A DNA stretch of 48,100 nucleotides from Planctomycetota bacterium (GTDB taxonomy: Bacteria; Planctomycetota; Phycisphaerae; WQYP01), in assembly GCA_021810145.1 (NCBI GenBank), contig JAJZJL010000018.1:1-48100 (forward strand), written 5' to 3'. Below, piece after piece: positions 38,748 to 48,048 of the stretch. Position 1 is the first letter of the stretch, and each line of letters starts with the position of its first letter. Under the pieces are notes generated by a model. It was not told the origin of the DNA. It saw nothing but the letters and a program-made list of their open reading frames with translations, and did no database searches. The translations under genes and the position numbers were made by a program.

Positions 38748-39515
38748 ATGCGAAAATGGATGTTCGGATTGGGTGTTTTTGCCGCAACGCTGATATCCGG
38801 GTGCGCAGCGCCTCCGCCGGCGACCTCGAGTTTGGCGAGTGGTTATCAGGCTTATCAGCAGGGGCAATTCATGACGGCGGAGAATACCGCCCGCGCTTTT
38901 ATTGCCAGCGATACCTCCGGTCAAAACCTGGCGGAAGGTTATTATCTTGCCGCCATTTCCGAAGAACATCAGGATGAACTGGCTCTGGCGGCACGCGATT
39001 ATCTCTCTGCCATCGACCATTCCCAACGTGCGGACCTGCAAGGGAAAAGTTACAAGGCTTTAGGCGATATTGATTTCATCCAGGCCCGGTATAATCGGGC
39101 TGCCACGGATTATAAAAATTCTCTTTCCATCGATCCATCCGCCAGACCCGATAAGCGCATGCTCTACCGCCTCGGTGTGGCTTTGGAAAACAGCGGGCAC
39201 TGGAATGCCGCACGGCAGTATCTGGATCAATTAATTGCATCTTTTCCTAATTCCCAATTCTCCAAAAATGCTCTGCAGCGTTTGTCGATGAACCATTTTT
39301 CCCTGCAGTTTGGCGCATGGAATAATGCGCCGGCCGCATGGAAACAAGTTGCCGTACTGAAATCTCAGGGCGTGGGCGCATTTGTTCTGCCGCACACCAT
39401 CGCAGGCCACACCTTGTTTCTGGTGCAGGGCGGCGTATACATGACCTACTCCGCCGCCATGGCGGCGCGCAGCGCCGCCGCCGGCAAGGCCCCACAGGTT
39501 ATCGTGGTACCGTGA
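38748..39515 (+). CDS. TPR lipoprotein with C-terminal SPOR-type domain
   Basis: A 255-residue exported lipoprotein. The signal peptide ends in the lipobox LISGC with Cys19 as the lipidated residue. Residues about 28-180 hold TPR-like helices (SLASGYQAYQQGQFMTAENT; SYKALGDIDFIQARYNRAAT). Residues about 182-255 match a SPOR layout, beginning FSLQFGAWNNAPAAWKQVAV with later LFLVQGGVYMTYSAAMAA. SPOR domains bind denuded peptidoglycan at division sites, and such TPR lipoproteins often act in the cell envelope. It follows rplS by 40 bases and converges with the moxR gene. Confidence 0.82.
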   Translation: MRKWMFGLGVFAATLISGCAAPPPATSSLASGYQAYQQGQFMTAENTARAFIASDTSGQNLAEGYYLAAISEEHQDELALAARDYLSAIDHSQRADLQGKSYKALGDIDFIQARYNRAATDYKNSLSIDPSARPDKRMLYRLGVALENSGHWNAARQYLDQLIASFPNSQFSKNALQRLSMNHFSLQFGAWNNAPAAWKQVAVLKSQGVGAFVLPHTIAGHTLFLVQGGVYMTYSAAMAARSAAAGKAPQVIVVP

Positions 39516-39519
39516 AGGG

Positions 39520-40560
39520 CTATTGGTTCATCAGGCTTTTAATGGCTGCCGCTTCAGGAATTGACTCGGTACGGGTCAGGGCATCATGGATAATGGCCAC
39601 GGCGTCCACGGCGTCCACACGGGCGTCAAAATGGGTGATAATTCGATGGCGCAGGCATGGCAGGGCCATAGATTGAATATCCTGTGGCGCTACATACGCC
39701 CGGCCGTTTATTAATGCCTGCACCCGGGCGGCCAGCATAAGCGTCTGGGCGGCGCGGGGGCTGGCACCATAACGGACATATTTTTTAACCAGGGCGGTGG
39801 CGTGGCTATCTTCGGGGTGTGTGCAGAGAATCAATCTCGCGATATAGCGTTTTAAAACATCCGCTACGCTTACCGAGCGAACCATCGCTTTCATTTCCGC
39901 CAGACGGTTGGCATTCATGATCGTCAGCAGCGCGGGTTTGCCGCGGCCGGTGGTACGATCCATAATCTCAACAAGTTCATCCACGGGCGGTGTATTGATA
40001 ATGATATTCATGGCAAAGCGGTCCAATTGCGCTTCGGGCAATGGATAGGTGCCTTCCATTTCCAGCGGGTTTTGCGTGGCGATGACGAAAAATGGATCGG
40101 CCAGATGATGGGTGGTGCGTCCGATGCTGATGGACTGTTCGGCCATGGCTTCGAGCAGGGCGGATTGGGTTTTCGGTGAGGCGCGGTTGATTTCATCGGC
40201 CAGGATCAGATTGCCGAATAAGGGGCCGGGCTGAAACTGCATGCTTCGCGCGCCAAAGGCATCGGTAACCAGAATGGAAGTTCCGAGAATATCGGCGGGC
40301 ATGAGATCGGGCGTGAACTGTATGCGGGAAAACTTCAGGTCCAGCACCTGCCCCAGAGCGCGAGCCAGCACGGTTTTGCCGAGGCCCGGTACGCCCTCAA
40401 CCAGGGCATGACCGCCGATCAGCAGGCAGCAGAGCGTTTGCCGGATGACATCGGTTTGTCCCACCATTACCTTGCCTAATTCATGTTCCAGCGACGTGTA
40501 GTACCGCTGAAAGTCGGTTACACCGGGTGGGGGAGTTGCCGGAATATCATCCTGAACCAT
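39520..40560 (-). CDS. MoxR-family AAA+ ATPase
   Basis: A 346-residue ATPase. Walker A is GVPGLGKTVLARALG near residue 60. Walker B is LILADEINRASPKTQSALLE near residue 120. The sensor 1 stretch FVIATQNPLEMEGTYPLPEA is typical of MoxR. AAGGAG precedes ATG 40560. MoxR proteins work as chaperones for metal or redox enzymes, usually beside DUF58 and VWA genes. None of these is adjacent here; the gene stands alone and converges with the lipoprotein gene, 4 bases apart. The family is certain, the client unknown. Confidence 0.93.
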   Translation of the reverse strand: MVQDDIPATPPPGVTDFQRYYTSLEHELGKVMVGQTDVIRQTLCCLLIGGHALVEGVPGLGKTVLARALGQVLDLKFSRIQFTPDLMPADILGTSILVTDAFGARSMQFQPGPLFGNLILADEINRASPKTQSALLEAMAEQSISIGRTTHHLADPFFVIATQNPLEMEGTYPLPEAQLDRFAMNIIINTPPVDELVEIMDRTTGRGKPALLTIMNANRLAEMKAMVRSVSVADVLKRYIARLILCTHPEDSHATALVKKYVRYGASPRAAQTLMLAARVQALINGRAYVAPQDIQSMALPCLRHRIITHFDARVDAVDAVAIIHDALTRTESIPEAAAIKSLMNQ

Positions 40561-40637
40561 GCCTGCTCCTTGGGCTTCATTCGCACAATATCATACGGCA
40601 AATTGGCATAATTGTTGATCCCGCTTAGCGCTTGCGT

Positions 40638-40973
40638 TTATGGCAGGGGCTTGTCATTGGGTGGATAGCAGATCAGTTCCAGGGTATTCCCCGCGGGATC
40701 CTTGATATATATTCCGCGCGTGCCGTCCCGGTGGGATGTGATTTCCCGGCCATGTTTTGCCGCGGCGCGCTGCAGATCTTCATCGGAAACGCGCAGGGCA
40801 ATGTGCGGCGGATGCTGCTGGGGATTGACCAGGGCAATTTTTCCCTGCCCCAGTCGCAGGAAAGCCCAGGACGCATCCTGATATATGATTTCGGCACCGA
40901 ATTGGCTGACATAAAACGCGGCGGTGCCGCCAATATCAGTCGTTTGAATCGCCACATGATCAAGTGAAAACAT
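40638..40973 (-). CDS. VOC (glyoxalase/bleomycin-resistance) family protein
   Basis: A 111-residue single-module vicinal oxygen chelate protein. FSLDHVAIQTTDIGGTAAFY at the start and GIYIKDPAGNTLELICYPP at the end form the paired beta-alpha-beta-beta-beta units. The metal ligands fit H of DHVAI, H of PHIALRV and E of TLELI. ATG 40973 is chosen: AGGAG lies 8 bases upstream, while the GTG at 40982 overlaps that site. Substrates range from methylglyoxal to antibiotics, so function is open. Confidence 0.88.
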   Translation of the reverse strand: MFSLDHVAIQTTDIGGTAAFYVSQFGAEIIYQDASWAFLRLGQGKIALVNPQQHPPHIALRVSDEDLQRAAAKHGREITSHRDGTRGIYIKDPAGNTLELICYPPNDKPLP

Positions 40974-41036
40974 CGGACACACTCCTTTTCATCATTGTAC
41001 GCCGTTGATCATGATAAGGCATTGGCAGGGTCATAT

Positions 41037-41064
41037 TTGACCTTTTGCCGGACAGTGCTAGGAT
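41037..41064 (+). promoter_or_regulatory. Promoter of the cimA leader
   Basis: TTGACC (41037-41042), a 16-base spacer and TAGGAT (41059-41064), preceded by TGC as an extended -10. The predicted start is near 41071, about 295 bases ahead of cimA. Confidence 0.6.
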
Positions 41065-41070
41065 ATTGCC

Positions 41071-41291
41071 GGTTTAATTGAGGTGTACCGTGCGGACAGA
41101 TTGTGCAGTTAGAATCCCGAGAACCTGCGGGGTCCTGCTCTTACAGCGGGGGGTAAATTCCCTTGCTGCTGTCCGCGCTGTTATTGGCCGGCCCGCTGAT
41201 TTGTAATGCCCGGCAGGCAAGTGTGTGGTCTCAAAAATTCAGAAACATTCAACACCCTGCATCGGGGAGTCTTCCGGGCGCAGGGTGTTTT
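41071..41291 (+). ncRNA. Structured leader RNA of cimA (candidate riboswitch or attenuator)
   Basis: Between the promoter and a terminator lies an ordered structure. GCGGACAG (41092-41099) pairs with CTGTCCGC (41169-41176). This 8-bp stem encloses about 69 bases that can form three small hairpins: CCCG/CGGG, CCTGCT/AGCGGG with loop CTTAC, and GGG/CCC with loop TAAATT. A further GCCGG/CCGGC hairpin follows. The shape is like a multi-way junction aptamer. There is no T-loop, so it is not a tRNA, and I do not recognise a known riboswitch consensus. A stand-alone RNA of about 220 nt is the alternative. Confidence 0.45.
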
Positions 41292-41295
41292 ATTT
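41251..41295 (+). terminator. Intrinsic terminator inside the cimA leader
   Basis: AACACCCTGC (41251-41260) pairs perfectly with GCAGGGTGTT (41280-41289), followed by TTATTT. It lies 70 bases ahead of the cimA start, so it either ends a separate RNA or controls entry into cimA. Confidence 0.8.
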
Positions 41296-41364
41296 GATAA
41301 GCTTAATCGTGCGTTGCCGGTGGTAAATCCATATAATGCCATCGGCTACCAATGAGGAATGTGT

Positions 41365-42963
41365 ATGAAAAGAATAGAAATATATGACACAACACTGCGG
41401 GATGGCAGTCAGGGGGAGGGAGTCAGTTTTTCACTGCAGGACAAATTGCTGATTTGTCATCGTCTGGATGAACTTGGAATTGATTTTATCGAGGGCGGCT
41501 ATCCGCTGTCGAACCCGAAAGATGCGGCGTTTTTCAATGAAGCCCGGGAATTAAAGCTTCATACCGCCAAGCTCCTGGCCTTCGGGATGACCCGGCGGAA
41601 AGGTGTAGCACCGGCGGATGATGTGGGCTTAAATGCCCTGCGCGATGCGCACACGCAGTATGTTACGGTGGTGGGAAAAACCTGGGATATCCACGCCACG
41701 GAAGTCCTGGGTGTATCGCTGCAGGAAAATCTGGACATGATCGCCGATTCGGTGGCGTATCTGACCGGTCTGGGCCGGAAAGTGATTTACGATGCCGAGC
41801 ATTTTTTTGACGGTTTCAAGGCCAATCCGGATTATGCGCTGAAAACCATCACGGCGGCGGCGCAGGCGGGTGCGATACTCGTGTGCCTGTGCGATACCAA
41901 TGGCGGCACGCTGCCGCCGCAGGTGCAACAGTGTGTGCGGCAGGCGCTGGAAACGGTAAAAATTCCCGTCGGCATTCATCCGCATAATGACAGCGGCGTG
42001 GCGGTGGCCAATGCGCTGGCCGCGGTAACCGCCGGTGCCACGCAGGTGCAGGGAACCATCAACGGCATCGGCGAACGGTGCGGCAATGTGGACATCACCA
42101 CGGTAATAGCGAACCTGCGCTTGAAACTGGGTTATAACTGCCTGAAGAAAGATTCGCTGGTTCACCTCACTGAGACATCAAGATATGTCTATGAAATTGC
42201 CAATTTGAATCTGGTCAATAATCAGCCTTACACCGGTGCCAGCGCCTTTGCGCATAAGGGCGGCATGCATGTTCATGCGGTGAATAAAATGGCCAGCAGT
42301 TATGAGCATGTTGAACCTGAACTCGTGGGAAATTCGCGGCGGATACTGGTATCCGAGCTTTCCGGCATTTCCAATATCGCCGCCAAGGCCGGCAAGAAAT
42401 TCAATATTGAAAAAGATCGTACCGCCCTGAAAAACGTGCTGGATCAGGTAACGGAACTCGAGTCGCAGGGGTATCAGTTTGAGGCGGCGGAAGCGTCGTT
42501 TGAATTAATCCTGCGGCGGCAGATCGGGCGGATGCGCAAATTCTTTGAATTGAAGAATTACCGTTGTGCTGTTTCCCGGCAGGGCCATGGGCAACCGGTT
42601 ACCAAGGCTACGATTTCCGTAGCGGCCAATGGACGGGATATCAACGCATCAGCCGAGGGTGATGGCCCGATAAACGCGCTGGATGCGGCATTGCGCCATG
42701 CCCTGGAACCGGAATTTCCGGCCATTGCCGATCTGCATCTGGTGGATTACAAGGTGCGGGTGGTAAATGGCCGGGCGGAATCGGCGGCAAAGGTGCGCGT
42801 GGTCATTGAGTTCCGCTCGCCGGAAGGGGTATTTGGCACCATCGGCGTGTCGGAAAATATCATCGAAGCAAGTTGGCAGGCCATCGCCGATGCGGTGGAC
42901 TATCGGCTGGTTCACGCCGAGGAAGCCGCCGCGGTTATGCCGGCGGGCCATCCGGCGATGTGA
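41365..42963 (+). CDS. cimA: (R)-citramalate synthase
   Basis: Condenses pyruvate and acetyl-CoA to citramalate, the threonine-independent route to isoleucine. The N-terminal TIM barrel starts IEIYDTTLRDGSQGEGVSFS, with the metal and catalytic residues in TLRDGSQ and the HPHNDSGVAVANALAAV segment. The middle QGTINGIGERCGNVDITTV is shared with the 2-isopropylmalate synthase family. The length of 532 and the DTTLRDGSQGEG form fit the long citramalate synthase group; an alpha-isopropylmalate role is less likely. The C-terminal LeuA-like regulatory domain (about 400-525) is the usual site of feedback control. ATG 41365 has GAGGA 6 bases upstream; ATG 41359 is an alternative. A terminator-bearing leader precedes it. 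Confidence 0.93.
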   Translation: MKRIEIYDTTLRDGSQGEGVSFSLQDKLLICHRLDELGIDFIEGGYPLSNPKDAAFFNEARELKLHTAKLLAFGMTRRKGVAPADDVGLNALRDAHTQYVTVVGKTWDIHATEVLGVSLQENLDMIADSVAYLTGLGRKVIYDAEHFFDGFKANPDYALKTITAAAQAGAILVCLCDTNGGTLPPQVQQCVRQALETVKIPVGIHPHNDSGVAVANALAAVTAGATQVQGTINGIGERCGNVDITTVIANLRLKLGYNCLKKDSLVHLTETSRYVYEIANLNLVNNQPYTGASAFAHKGGMHVHAVNKMASSYEHVEPELVGNSRRILVSELSGISNIAAKAGKKFNIEKDRTALKNVLDQVTELESQGYQFEAAEASFELILRRQIGRMRKFFELKNYRCAVSRQGHGQPVTKATISVAANGRDINASAEGDGPINALDAALRHALEPEFPAIADLHLVDYKVRVVNGRAESAAKVRVVIEFRSPEGVFGTIGVSENIIEASWQAIADAVDYRLVHAEEAAAVMPAGHPAM

Positions 42964-42971
42964 TGCGAACC

Positions 42972-42995
42972 CCGCAGTCCCGCAGTCCCGCAGTC
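42972..42995 (+). repeat. Three tandem copies of an 8-base unit
   Basis: CCGCAGTC is repeated three times directly after the cimA stop. A 7-bp hairpin (TCCCGAT 42994-43000, ATCGGGA 43005-43011) follows without a T-tract, then a degraded piece of the interspersed repeat around 43015-43045. Confidence 0.7.
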
Positions 42996-43102
42996 CCGAT
43001 CTCAATCGGGAAGGTATCCCATCGCCGTTGGTTGCGGATATGGTGGGCCGAACCGTGCCGTGGGTATTTTTGGTGATTTGTAATATGAACTGAAGGATTC
43101 CT

Positions 43103-46048
43103 GTGACTGAAGAATTTTCAAGCCAATATCAGCCGGTGGAAGTTGAAGGCCGGATTTATAAAAAATGGCAGGATCAAACCGGCGGTTTTCACGCCGTCGC
43201 GGCAAGCCGGGATAAGCCGGTGGATCAGCGATTCAGCATGGTCATTCCACCGCCGAATGTTACCGGGGCTTTGCATCTTGGCCATGCCATTAACGCCACG
43301 ATTCAGGATATTCTGGCTCGCTATCATCGCATGTCGGGCCACGATACGCTGTGGATGCCCGGCATTGACCATGCCGGGATTGCCACACAGGCGGTGGTGG
43401 AAAAAACGATTTTTGAGAAGGAAAAGCGCAATCGCCATGATCTGGGCCGCGATGAACTCGTCAAACGGATCTGGGAATGGAAGGAAAAATTCGGCAATCG
43501 CATTCTGGATCAGCTCAAAGCCGTGGGGGCCTCCTGTGATTGGCCGCGCACGCGTTTTACACTCGATGATATTTGTGCCAAAGCCGTGCGTGAAGCGTTT
43601 TTTCGCCTGTTCAGGGATGGCCTGATATTCCGGGGTCTGCGACTGGTGAACTGGGACACGCATCTGCAGACCGCGGTGGCCGATGATGAAATTTATCACG
43701 AGAAAATCCATGGCCAGATGACCAGCATCCGCTACCCGATTGCCGAGCGGCGTGAGGGTGATCCGGAGTATCTGGTGGTGGCCACCACCCGCCCGGAAAC
43801 CATGCTCGGTGATACCGCCGTGGCCGTGCACCCGGATGATCCCCGCTATAAGCATCTGATCGGCCGGATGGTGGTTGTCCCGCTGGTGGGGCGGCAAATT
43901 CCCATCATCGCGGACGGCCTGCTGGTGGATCCGGCGTTTGGCACCGGTGTGGTCAAGGTAACGCCCGCCCATGATCCCAACGATTACGCCACCGGTCAGC
44001 GGCACCAATTGCGGCAGATTAATCTGTTGACGCCCGACGGCAAAACCAACTCCGCCGGAATCGGTGAATTCCGCGGCCAGAAATACAATTACGAAGGCTT
44101 AAAATTTTCGACGGAAACCCGCAAACGGGTTCTGGCTGATCTGGAAGCGCTGAATCTGATCGAAGAAAAAAAGCCGCACGAACATGAAGTCGGCCACAGC
44201 GACCGCAGCAAGACCGCCATTGAGCCATACTTAAGCGAACAGTGGTTTGTGAAAATGGGGGATGTGGATGGCGGCGTGACACTGGCGGACGGTGCCAGAT
44301 CCAGCGGTCTGGCGCAGGCCGCCATTGATGCCGTGGAATCCGGGCACGTAAAAATTGTTCCGGAGCGTTATGCCCAGGGATATGTCGATTGGCTATCGCA
44401 GAAGCGCGACTGGTGCATCAGCCGGCAATTGTGGTGGGGGCATCGCATACCGGTGTGGGATATCAATTTCGACCAAAAAGCCCAGTGGGAAAAGCTCATC
44501 GAGCAGCGCTATGGCCATAAGTGGAAAGAGGATGGCCTTTGCCTGCTGACAGAACTGGGACTTGGTGGTCGTTATGTTCTGGTCCTGCGCGAAATGGGGG
44601 TTGAAGACTGGTTGCGAACGCGGGCCGGGGAGAATCACCTGACCTTCCGGGAGGACCCCGATGTGCTGGATACCTGGTTTTCCTCGGCACTGTGGCCATT
44701 ATCCACGATGGGTTGGCCGCAGGCCGGCACCAGCGATCAACCCGAAGACCAGTTGCTTTCCTATTATTATCCCACCAGCGTGCTTTCCACGGCGCGGGAA
44801 ATTCTGACGCTTTGGGTGGCGCGGATGGTCATGTTCGGGTTGTATTGCCAGGGCGAAGTGCCGTTCAAACAGGTTTATATTCACGCCGTCATTCAGGACG
44901 GCAACGGCAAACCGATGAAAAAATCGCTGGGCAACGGCGTGGACCCGGTGGATATCGTGGAAAGCCACGGGGCCGATGCGCTGCGTTTCACGCTGGCCTC
45001 CATGGCCACGGAAACGCAGGACATCCGTCTGCCGGTGGTTAAGGATAAAGCCAGCGGCAAAAACACCAGTCCCCGCTTTGACGCGGGTCGCAATTTTGCC
45101 AATAAAATCTGGAATGCTTCGCGGTTTATTTTGTCCAATGTAGATTTAAATACCGTGCCGGCATTGGATGAAATCATTCAGATTTCCGATGGCAAATACC
45201 TTGAAGACCGCTGGATTTTAAGCCGCCTTAATGACACGGTCTTTGCGGTCGGCGGTGCCGGCGGGGAGGCGGGTTGCCGGGATGGACAAAAGGGGCTGAT
45301 AGAAATGTTCCGGTTCTCGGAAGTCTGCTCCACGCTGTACAGCTTTTTCTGGAATGATCTGTGCGACTGGTATCTGGAAATTGCCAAAGCCCGTATTCGC
45401 CAGAAAGATCCGCGCGTGCAGCGGATTCTGTTGTATGTATTGCGCAGCAGCCTGGCTCTGCTGCATCCGGTCATGCCGTTTGTAACGGAAGCCATCTGGG
45501 AAAAATTGCCGGGGGCGTCGGAACTGTTGATGCTTGCGCCATTTCCACAGGCCGATCCGCGCCTTAATTACCCCGAAGCGGAGGCCAAAATTCAAACGCT
45601 CCAGCAGATTACCCGCGCTATACGCGATATTCGCAATCAATACAATGTGGATATCAAGCGCGTACTGGAAACCACCATCCAGGCGGACACGGCGGATGCC
45701 GCGGTCATCTCCGGCGGCGTGGACATAATTGAATCATTGGCCAATACCCGGCTCGTTGCCATCGGCCCGGATGCGGAAAAGCCGCTCAACGCAGCCACCG
45801 CCGTGGTTGGAACCACACGCGTGTTTGTGGCTGGTGTGATTGATCGCGAAGCCGAACGCGCCCGGCTGGAAAAGCGCCGGCAGGAACTGGAAAAGCTTAT
45901 TGCCTCCAGCAACGCCAAATTAAACAACGAAGCTTTTGTCAGCAAAGCCCCGCCAGCGGTGGTGCAGGGATTGCGGGATCAACTCCAGCGGCAGGAATCT
46001 GAGATGTCCACCGTTAACACCAGCCTGGCTGAATTATCAATGGCGTGA
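43103..46048 (+). CDS. valS: Valyl-tRNA synthetase
   Basis: Class I synthetase that charges tRNA-Val and edits threonine. HLGH is at residues 58-61 in PPPNVTGALHLGHAINATIQ. The editing domain (about 190-340) includes VVATTRPETMLGDTAVAVHP and GTGVVKVTPAHDPNDY. The KMSKS loop reads PMKKSLGNGVDP (604-615), a variant in which the usual K-M-S start is altered. The C-terminal coiled coil (about 915-981) is typical of ValRS. The start is GTG 43103, with AAGGA 5 bases before it. Length 981 is in the upper family range. It lies 139 bases after cimA on the same strand; both serve branched-chain amino acids. Confidence 0.97.
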   Translation: MTEEFSSQYQPVEVEGRIYKKWQDQTGGFHAVAASRDKPVDQRFSMVIPPPNVTGALHLGHAINATIQDILARYHRMSGHDTLWMPGIDHAGIATQAVVEKTIFEKEKRNRHDLGRDELVKRIWEWKEKFGNRILDQLKAVGASCDWPRTRFTLDDICAKAVREAFFRLFRDGLIFRGLRLVNWDTHLQTAVADDEIYHEKIHGQMTSIRYPIAERREGDPEYLVVATTRPETMLGDTAVAVHPDDPRYKHLIGRMVVVPLVGRQIPIIADGLLVDPAFGTGVVKVTPAHDPNDYATGQRHQLRQINLLTPDGKTNSAGIGEFRGQKYNYEGLKFSTETRKRVLADLEALNLIEEKKPHEHEVGHSDRSKTAIEPYLSEQWFVKMGDVDGGVTLADGARSSGLAQAAIDAVESGHVKIVPERYAQGYVDWLSQKRDWCISRQLWWGHRIPVWDINFDQKAQWEKLIEQRYGHKWKEDGLCLLTELGLGGRYVLVLREMGVEDWLRTRAGENHLTFREDPDVLDTWFSSALWPLSTMGWPQAGTSDQPEDQLLSYYYPTSVLSTAREILTLWVARMVMFGLYCQGEVPFKQVYIHAVIQDGNGKPMKKSLGNGVDPVDIVESHGADALRFTLASMATETQDIRLPVVKDKASGKNTSPRFDAGRNFANKIWNASRFILSNVDLNTVPALDEIIQISDGKYLEDRWILSRLNDTVFAVGGAGGEAGCRDGQKGLIEMFRFSEVCSTLYSFFWNDLCDWYLEIAKARIRQKDPRVQRILLYVLRSSLALLHPVMPFVTEAIWEKLPGASELLMLAPFPQADPRLNYPEAEAKIQTLQQITRAIRDIRNQYNVDIKRVLETTIQADTADAAVISGGVDIIESLANTRLVAIGPDAEKPLNAATAVVGTTRVFVAGVIDREAERARLEKRRQELEKLIASSNAKLNNEAFVSKAPPAVVQGLRDQLQRQESEMSTVNTSLAELSMA

Positions 46049-46174
46049 GACAACCGACAGAAGCGTGGCTGATTGCCGGCAAGGGTAATATTCGCCATAA
46101 GCCGGTCCCTGTTGGATGACAAGCCGCGGGATAAACATGTTTTGGTTGGTGCCAGGAGCGGTGTGGAGATTCAA

Positions 46175-46837
46175 TCAGGGATAATCGGTAAGCTTGGCAT
46201 TGTTATGACAGTTGGTGTCGGAGCAGTCGTTGTCATTGCGGCAGAAACAGCCGCCATTGGGGCCAACGGCCATCACCGGACAATCGCTTTCGCGCACCAC
46301 GGTTTCCACGGTGGACCCGAGAAAAAATTTACTCGAGGTCGTTCGACCGTGACTGCCGATAACAATTAAATCCGCATGCCACAGGCGGGCCACCGCGAGA
46401 ATTTCTCCGGCCGGATTTCCACAGCGGACAAAATTCTCGGCTGTCACGTGATGTGCTTTCTCCACCACCGATCGGCATAGCGATTCGCCTTCGCGTTTAA
46501 GTTTCTCCAGCGTTGCGGGCGTTAAATGTTCGGTGCCGGAAATCGACACCGGCGATACATCCACCACATGCACCACCGCAATCTTAGCGGCAAGGTCCTG
46601 CGCCAGACTCAGAGCCGTTTCAACCGCCCGGGCCGCAGGCGGGCTGAAATCAACGGCGACGAGAATTCTCCGGGCTTTACATTTTGTACAGGGCTGCTTG
46701 GGTTCGGCAAGTTCTTTTGAAAATGTGGATACCAATTCCCCGGCCCGTTCAGGCGATACACCGGCTTCCAACAGCACTTTTCGTGCTTCGGAAAGGAAAT
46801 TTTCAATATTCAATGCCGGGGAATTTCCGGACATCAT
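46175..46837 (-). CDS. Universal stress protein with cysteine-containing extensions
   Basis: A protein of about 220 residues. The UspA fold starts at RRILVAVDFSPPAARAVETA near residue 57 and ends with the nucleotide-binding pattern IGSHGRTTSSKFFLGSTVET, then VVRESDCPVMAV. The glycine and serine spacing fits the ATP-binding subgroup. The N-terminal 55 residues are helical and end in CTKC. The C-terminus adds a Cys- and Asn-rich tail (CFCRNDNDCSDTNCHNN). These cysteines could bind a metal; that is inference. Three ATG codons (46840, 46837, 46834) follow a GGAG, and the middle one has 5-base spacing. Confidence 0.88.
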   Translation of the reverse strand: MMSGNSPALNIENFLSEARKVLLEAGVSPERAGELVSTFSKELAEPKQPCTKCKARRILVAVDFSPPAARAVETALSLAQDLAAKIAVVHVVDVSPVSISGTEHLTPATLEKLKREGESLCRSVVEKAHHVTAENFVRCGNPAGEILAVARLWHADLIVIGSHGRTTSSKFFLGSTVETVVRESDCPVMAVGPNGGCFCRNDNDCSDTNCHNNAKLTDYP

Positions 46838-47124
46838 CATTCTCCAAAGTGCGCCAGCTTTCAAGGCTCTCGGCCCACATTTAAGTATTGCGTGCCGCAG
46901 CTACAAAAACCATCGGTGAACTCTGGTGTCATGCCATCAGATAAATTCGTAATTCGTACTAAGAATTTCACCTATTCCGCCGGGTTGCGCGAAATATTTA
47001 TTCGGACCATTGTTTGCAGTGGCTTCCGGGGATCAGCAAGGTGGTTTTGGCCGTTGTTGCACTGCACCGCGCAAGCATTGATTGTATCCCCCTTGAAGTA
47101 GAGAATGGGGGGTAACGTCGCGGC

Positions 47125-48048
47125 TTACGAGTGGTCTGGCGGGGTTGCGGCAATGGGGTCGAGTTCTTCGGAGATGCTGATAACGGCGCTGGGGCGGTAA
47201 AGCGTTAAGGCCATGCCGCAGAGCAACAATGCTGACCCGAGAAGAAACCAGATGCCGGGCAGACGGCGATTAATCATAGCTTCCCAGATTAATGTCAACG
47301 GATAGGCGGCATTGCTGAATGTGGCCACCCGGGATGGCGGTTGCCGGCGCATGGACCAATTGAAAAGAAAAAATACGATCACCGCCACCACAATGCTTAA
47401 ATAGATCAGCCCCAGCCAGGACTGGATGGTAATATGCGACCAGTTCAGTTGCGCGGATTCAAAGATCAGCAAAGGTGATGAAATAATCGATCCGGTAACA
47501 AAGATCCAGAACTGCACCGCCAAGCTGCCGTAGCGGCCGTTAAGATCACGGGAAAAAACCAGATAGCCGGACCAGGTGGCTGCGGCAATCAGTAAAAGCA
47601 GATCGCCCCGGATAAAGGAACTTTTCAAAAACAGGCCGGAATTCAACAGAATTACCAGCACGCCCAGCGCTGCCAGAACGGCCCCCGCCAGCACGCGGCC
47701 ACTCCAGCGTTCAATGTGCAGCAGGCAGGCCATGACAGTTACCAGCACCGGCGTGGTACTGTAGAGCATGGCGGAATGTGAGGCATTGGCCATCGCCACA
47801 CCGCCCCAGAAGGCCACCTGGTTTACCGGTACGCACACGATCCCGAGAATGGTGAGGCGCAGCCAGTCCGAACGTTGCGGCATCGGGAGTTTCCGGCGCA
47901 AAGCCAGAATCAACCCGATGATGATGGCAGCCATCGTAAATCGCAGGATTCCACCAACGATCGGTGGAATTGTGGCCACCGCCCATTGCACGGCAATTGC
48001 GGTAAACGATCCCAGGAGCGTAATGGTAATCAGGGCTGTGAGGTCCAT
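47125..48048 (-). CDS. EamA/DMT-family membrane transporter
   Basis: A 307-residue inner-membrane protein with ten predicted helices in two five-helix EamA repeats, the drug/metabolite transporter layout. The first repeat begins LITITLLGSFTAIAVQWAVA. The boundary is near GDLLLLIAAATWSGYLVFSR, and the second repeat ends WFLLGSALLLCGMALTLY. Members export amino acids, nucleosides or other metabolites; the substrate cannot be told. The start ATG 48048 lies 52 bases from the window edge. The 260-base gap to the stress protein gene has no supported gene. Confidence 0.9.
   Translation of the reverse strand: MDLTALITITLLGSFTAIAVQWAVATIPPIVGGILRFTMAAIIIGLILALRRKLPMPQRSDWLRLTILGIVCVPVNQVAFWGGVAMANASHSAMLYSTTPVLVTVMACLLHIERWSGRVLAGAVLAALGVLVILLNSGLFLKSSFIRGDLLLLIAAATWSGYLVFSRDLNGRYGSLAVQFWIFVTGSIISSPLLIFESAQLNWSHITIQSWLGLIYLSIVVAVIVFFLFNWSMRRQPPSRVATFSNAAYPLTLIWEAMINRRLPGIWFLLGSALLLCGMALTLYRPSAVISISEELDPIAATPPDHS

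Noticed and set aside
41092..41176. 85-base cloverleaf-like fold with an 8-bp closing stem, considered as a selenocysteine tRNA
   Set aside because: It has no TTCGANNC-type T-loop, no anticodon stem with UCA and no D-arm pattern. It is better treated as a leader structure.
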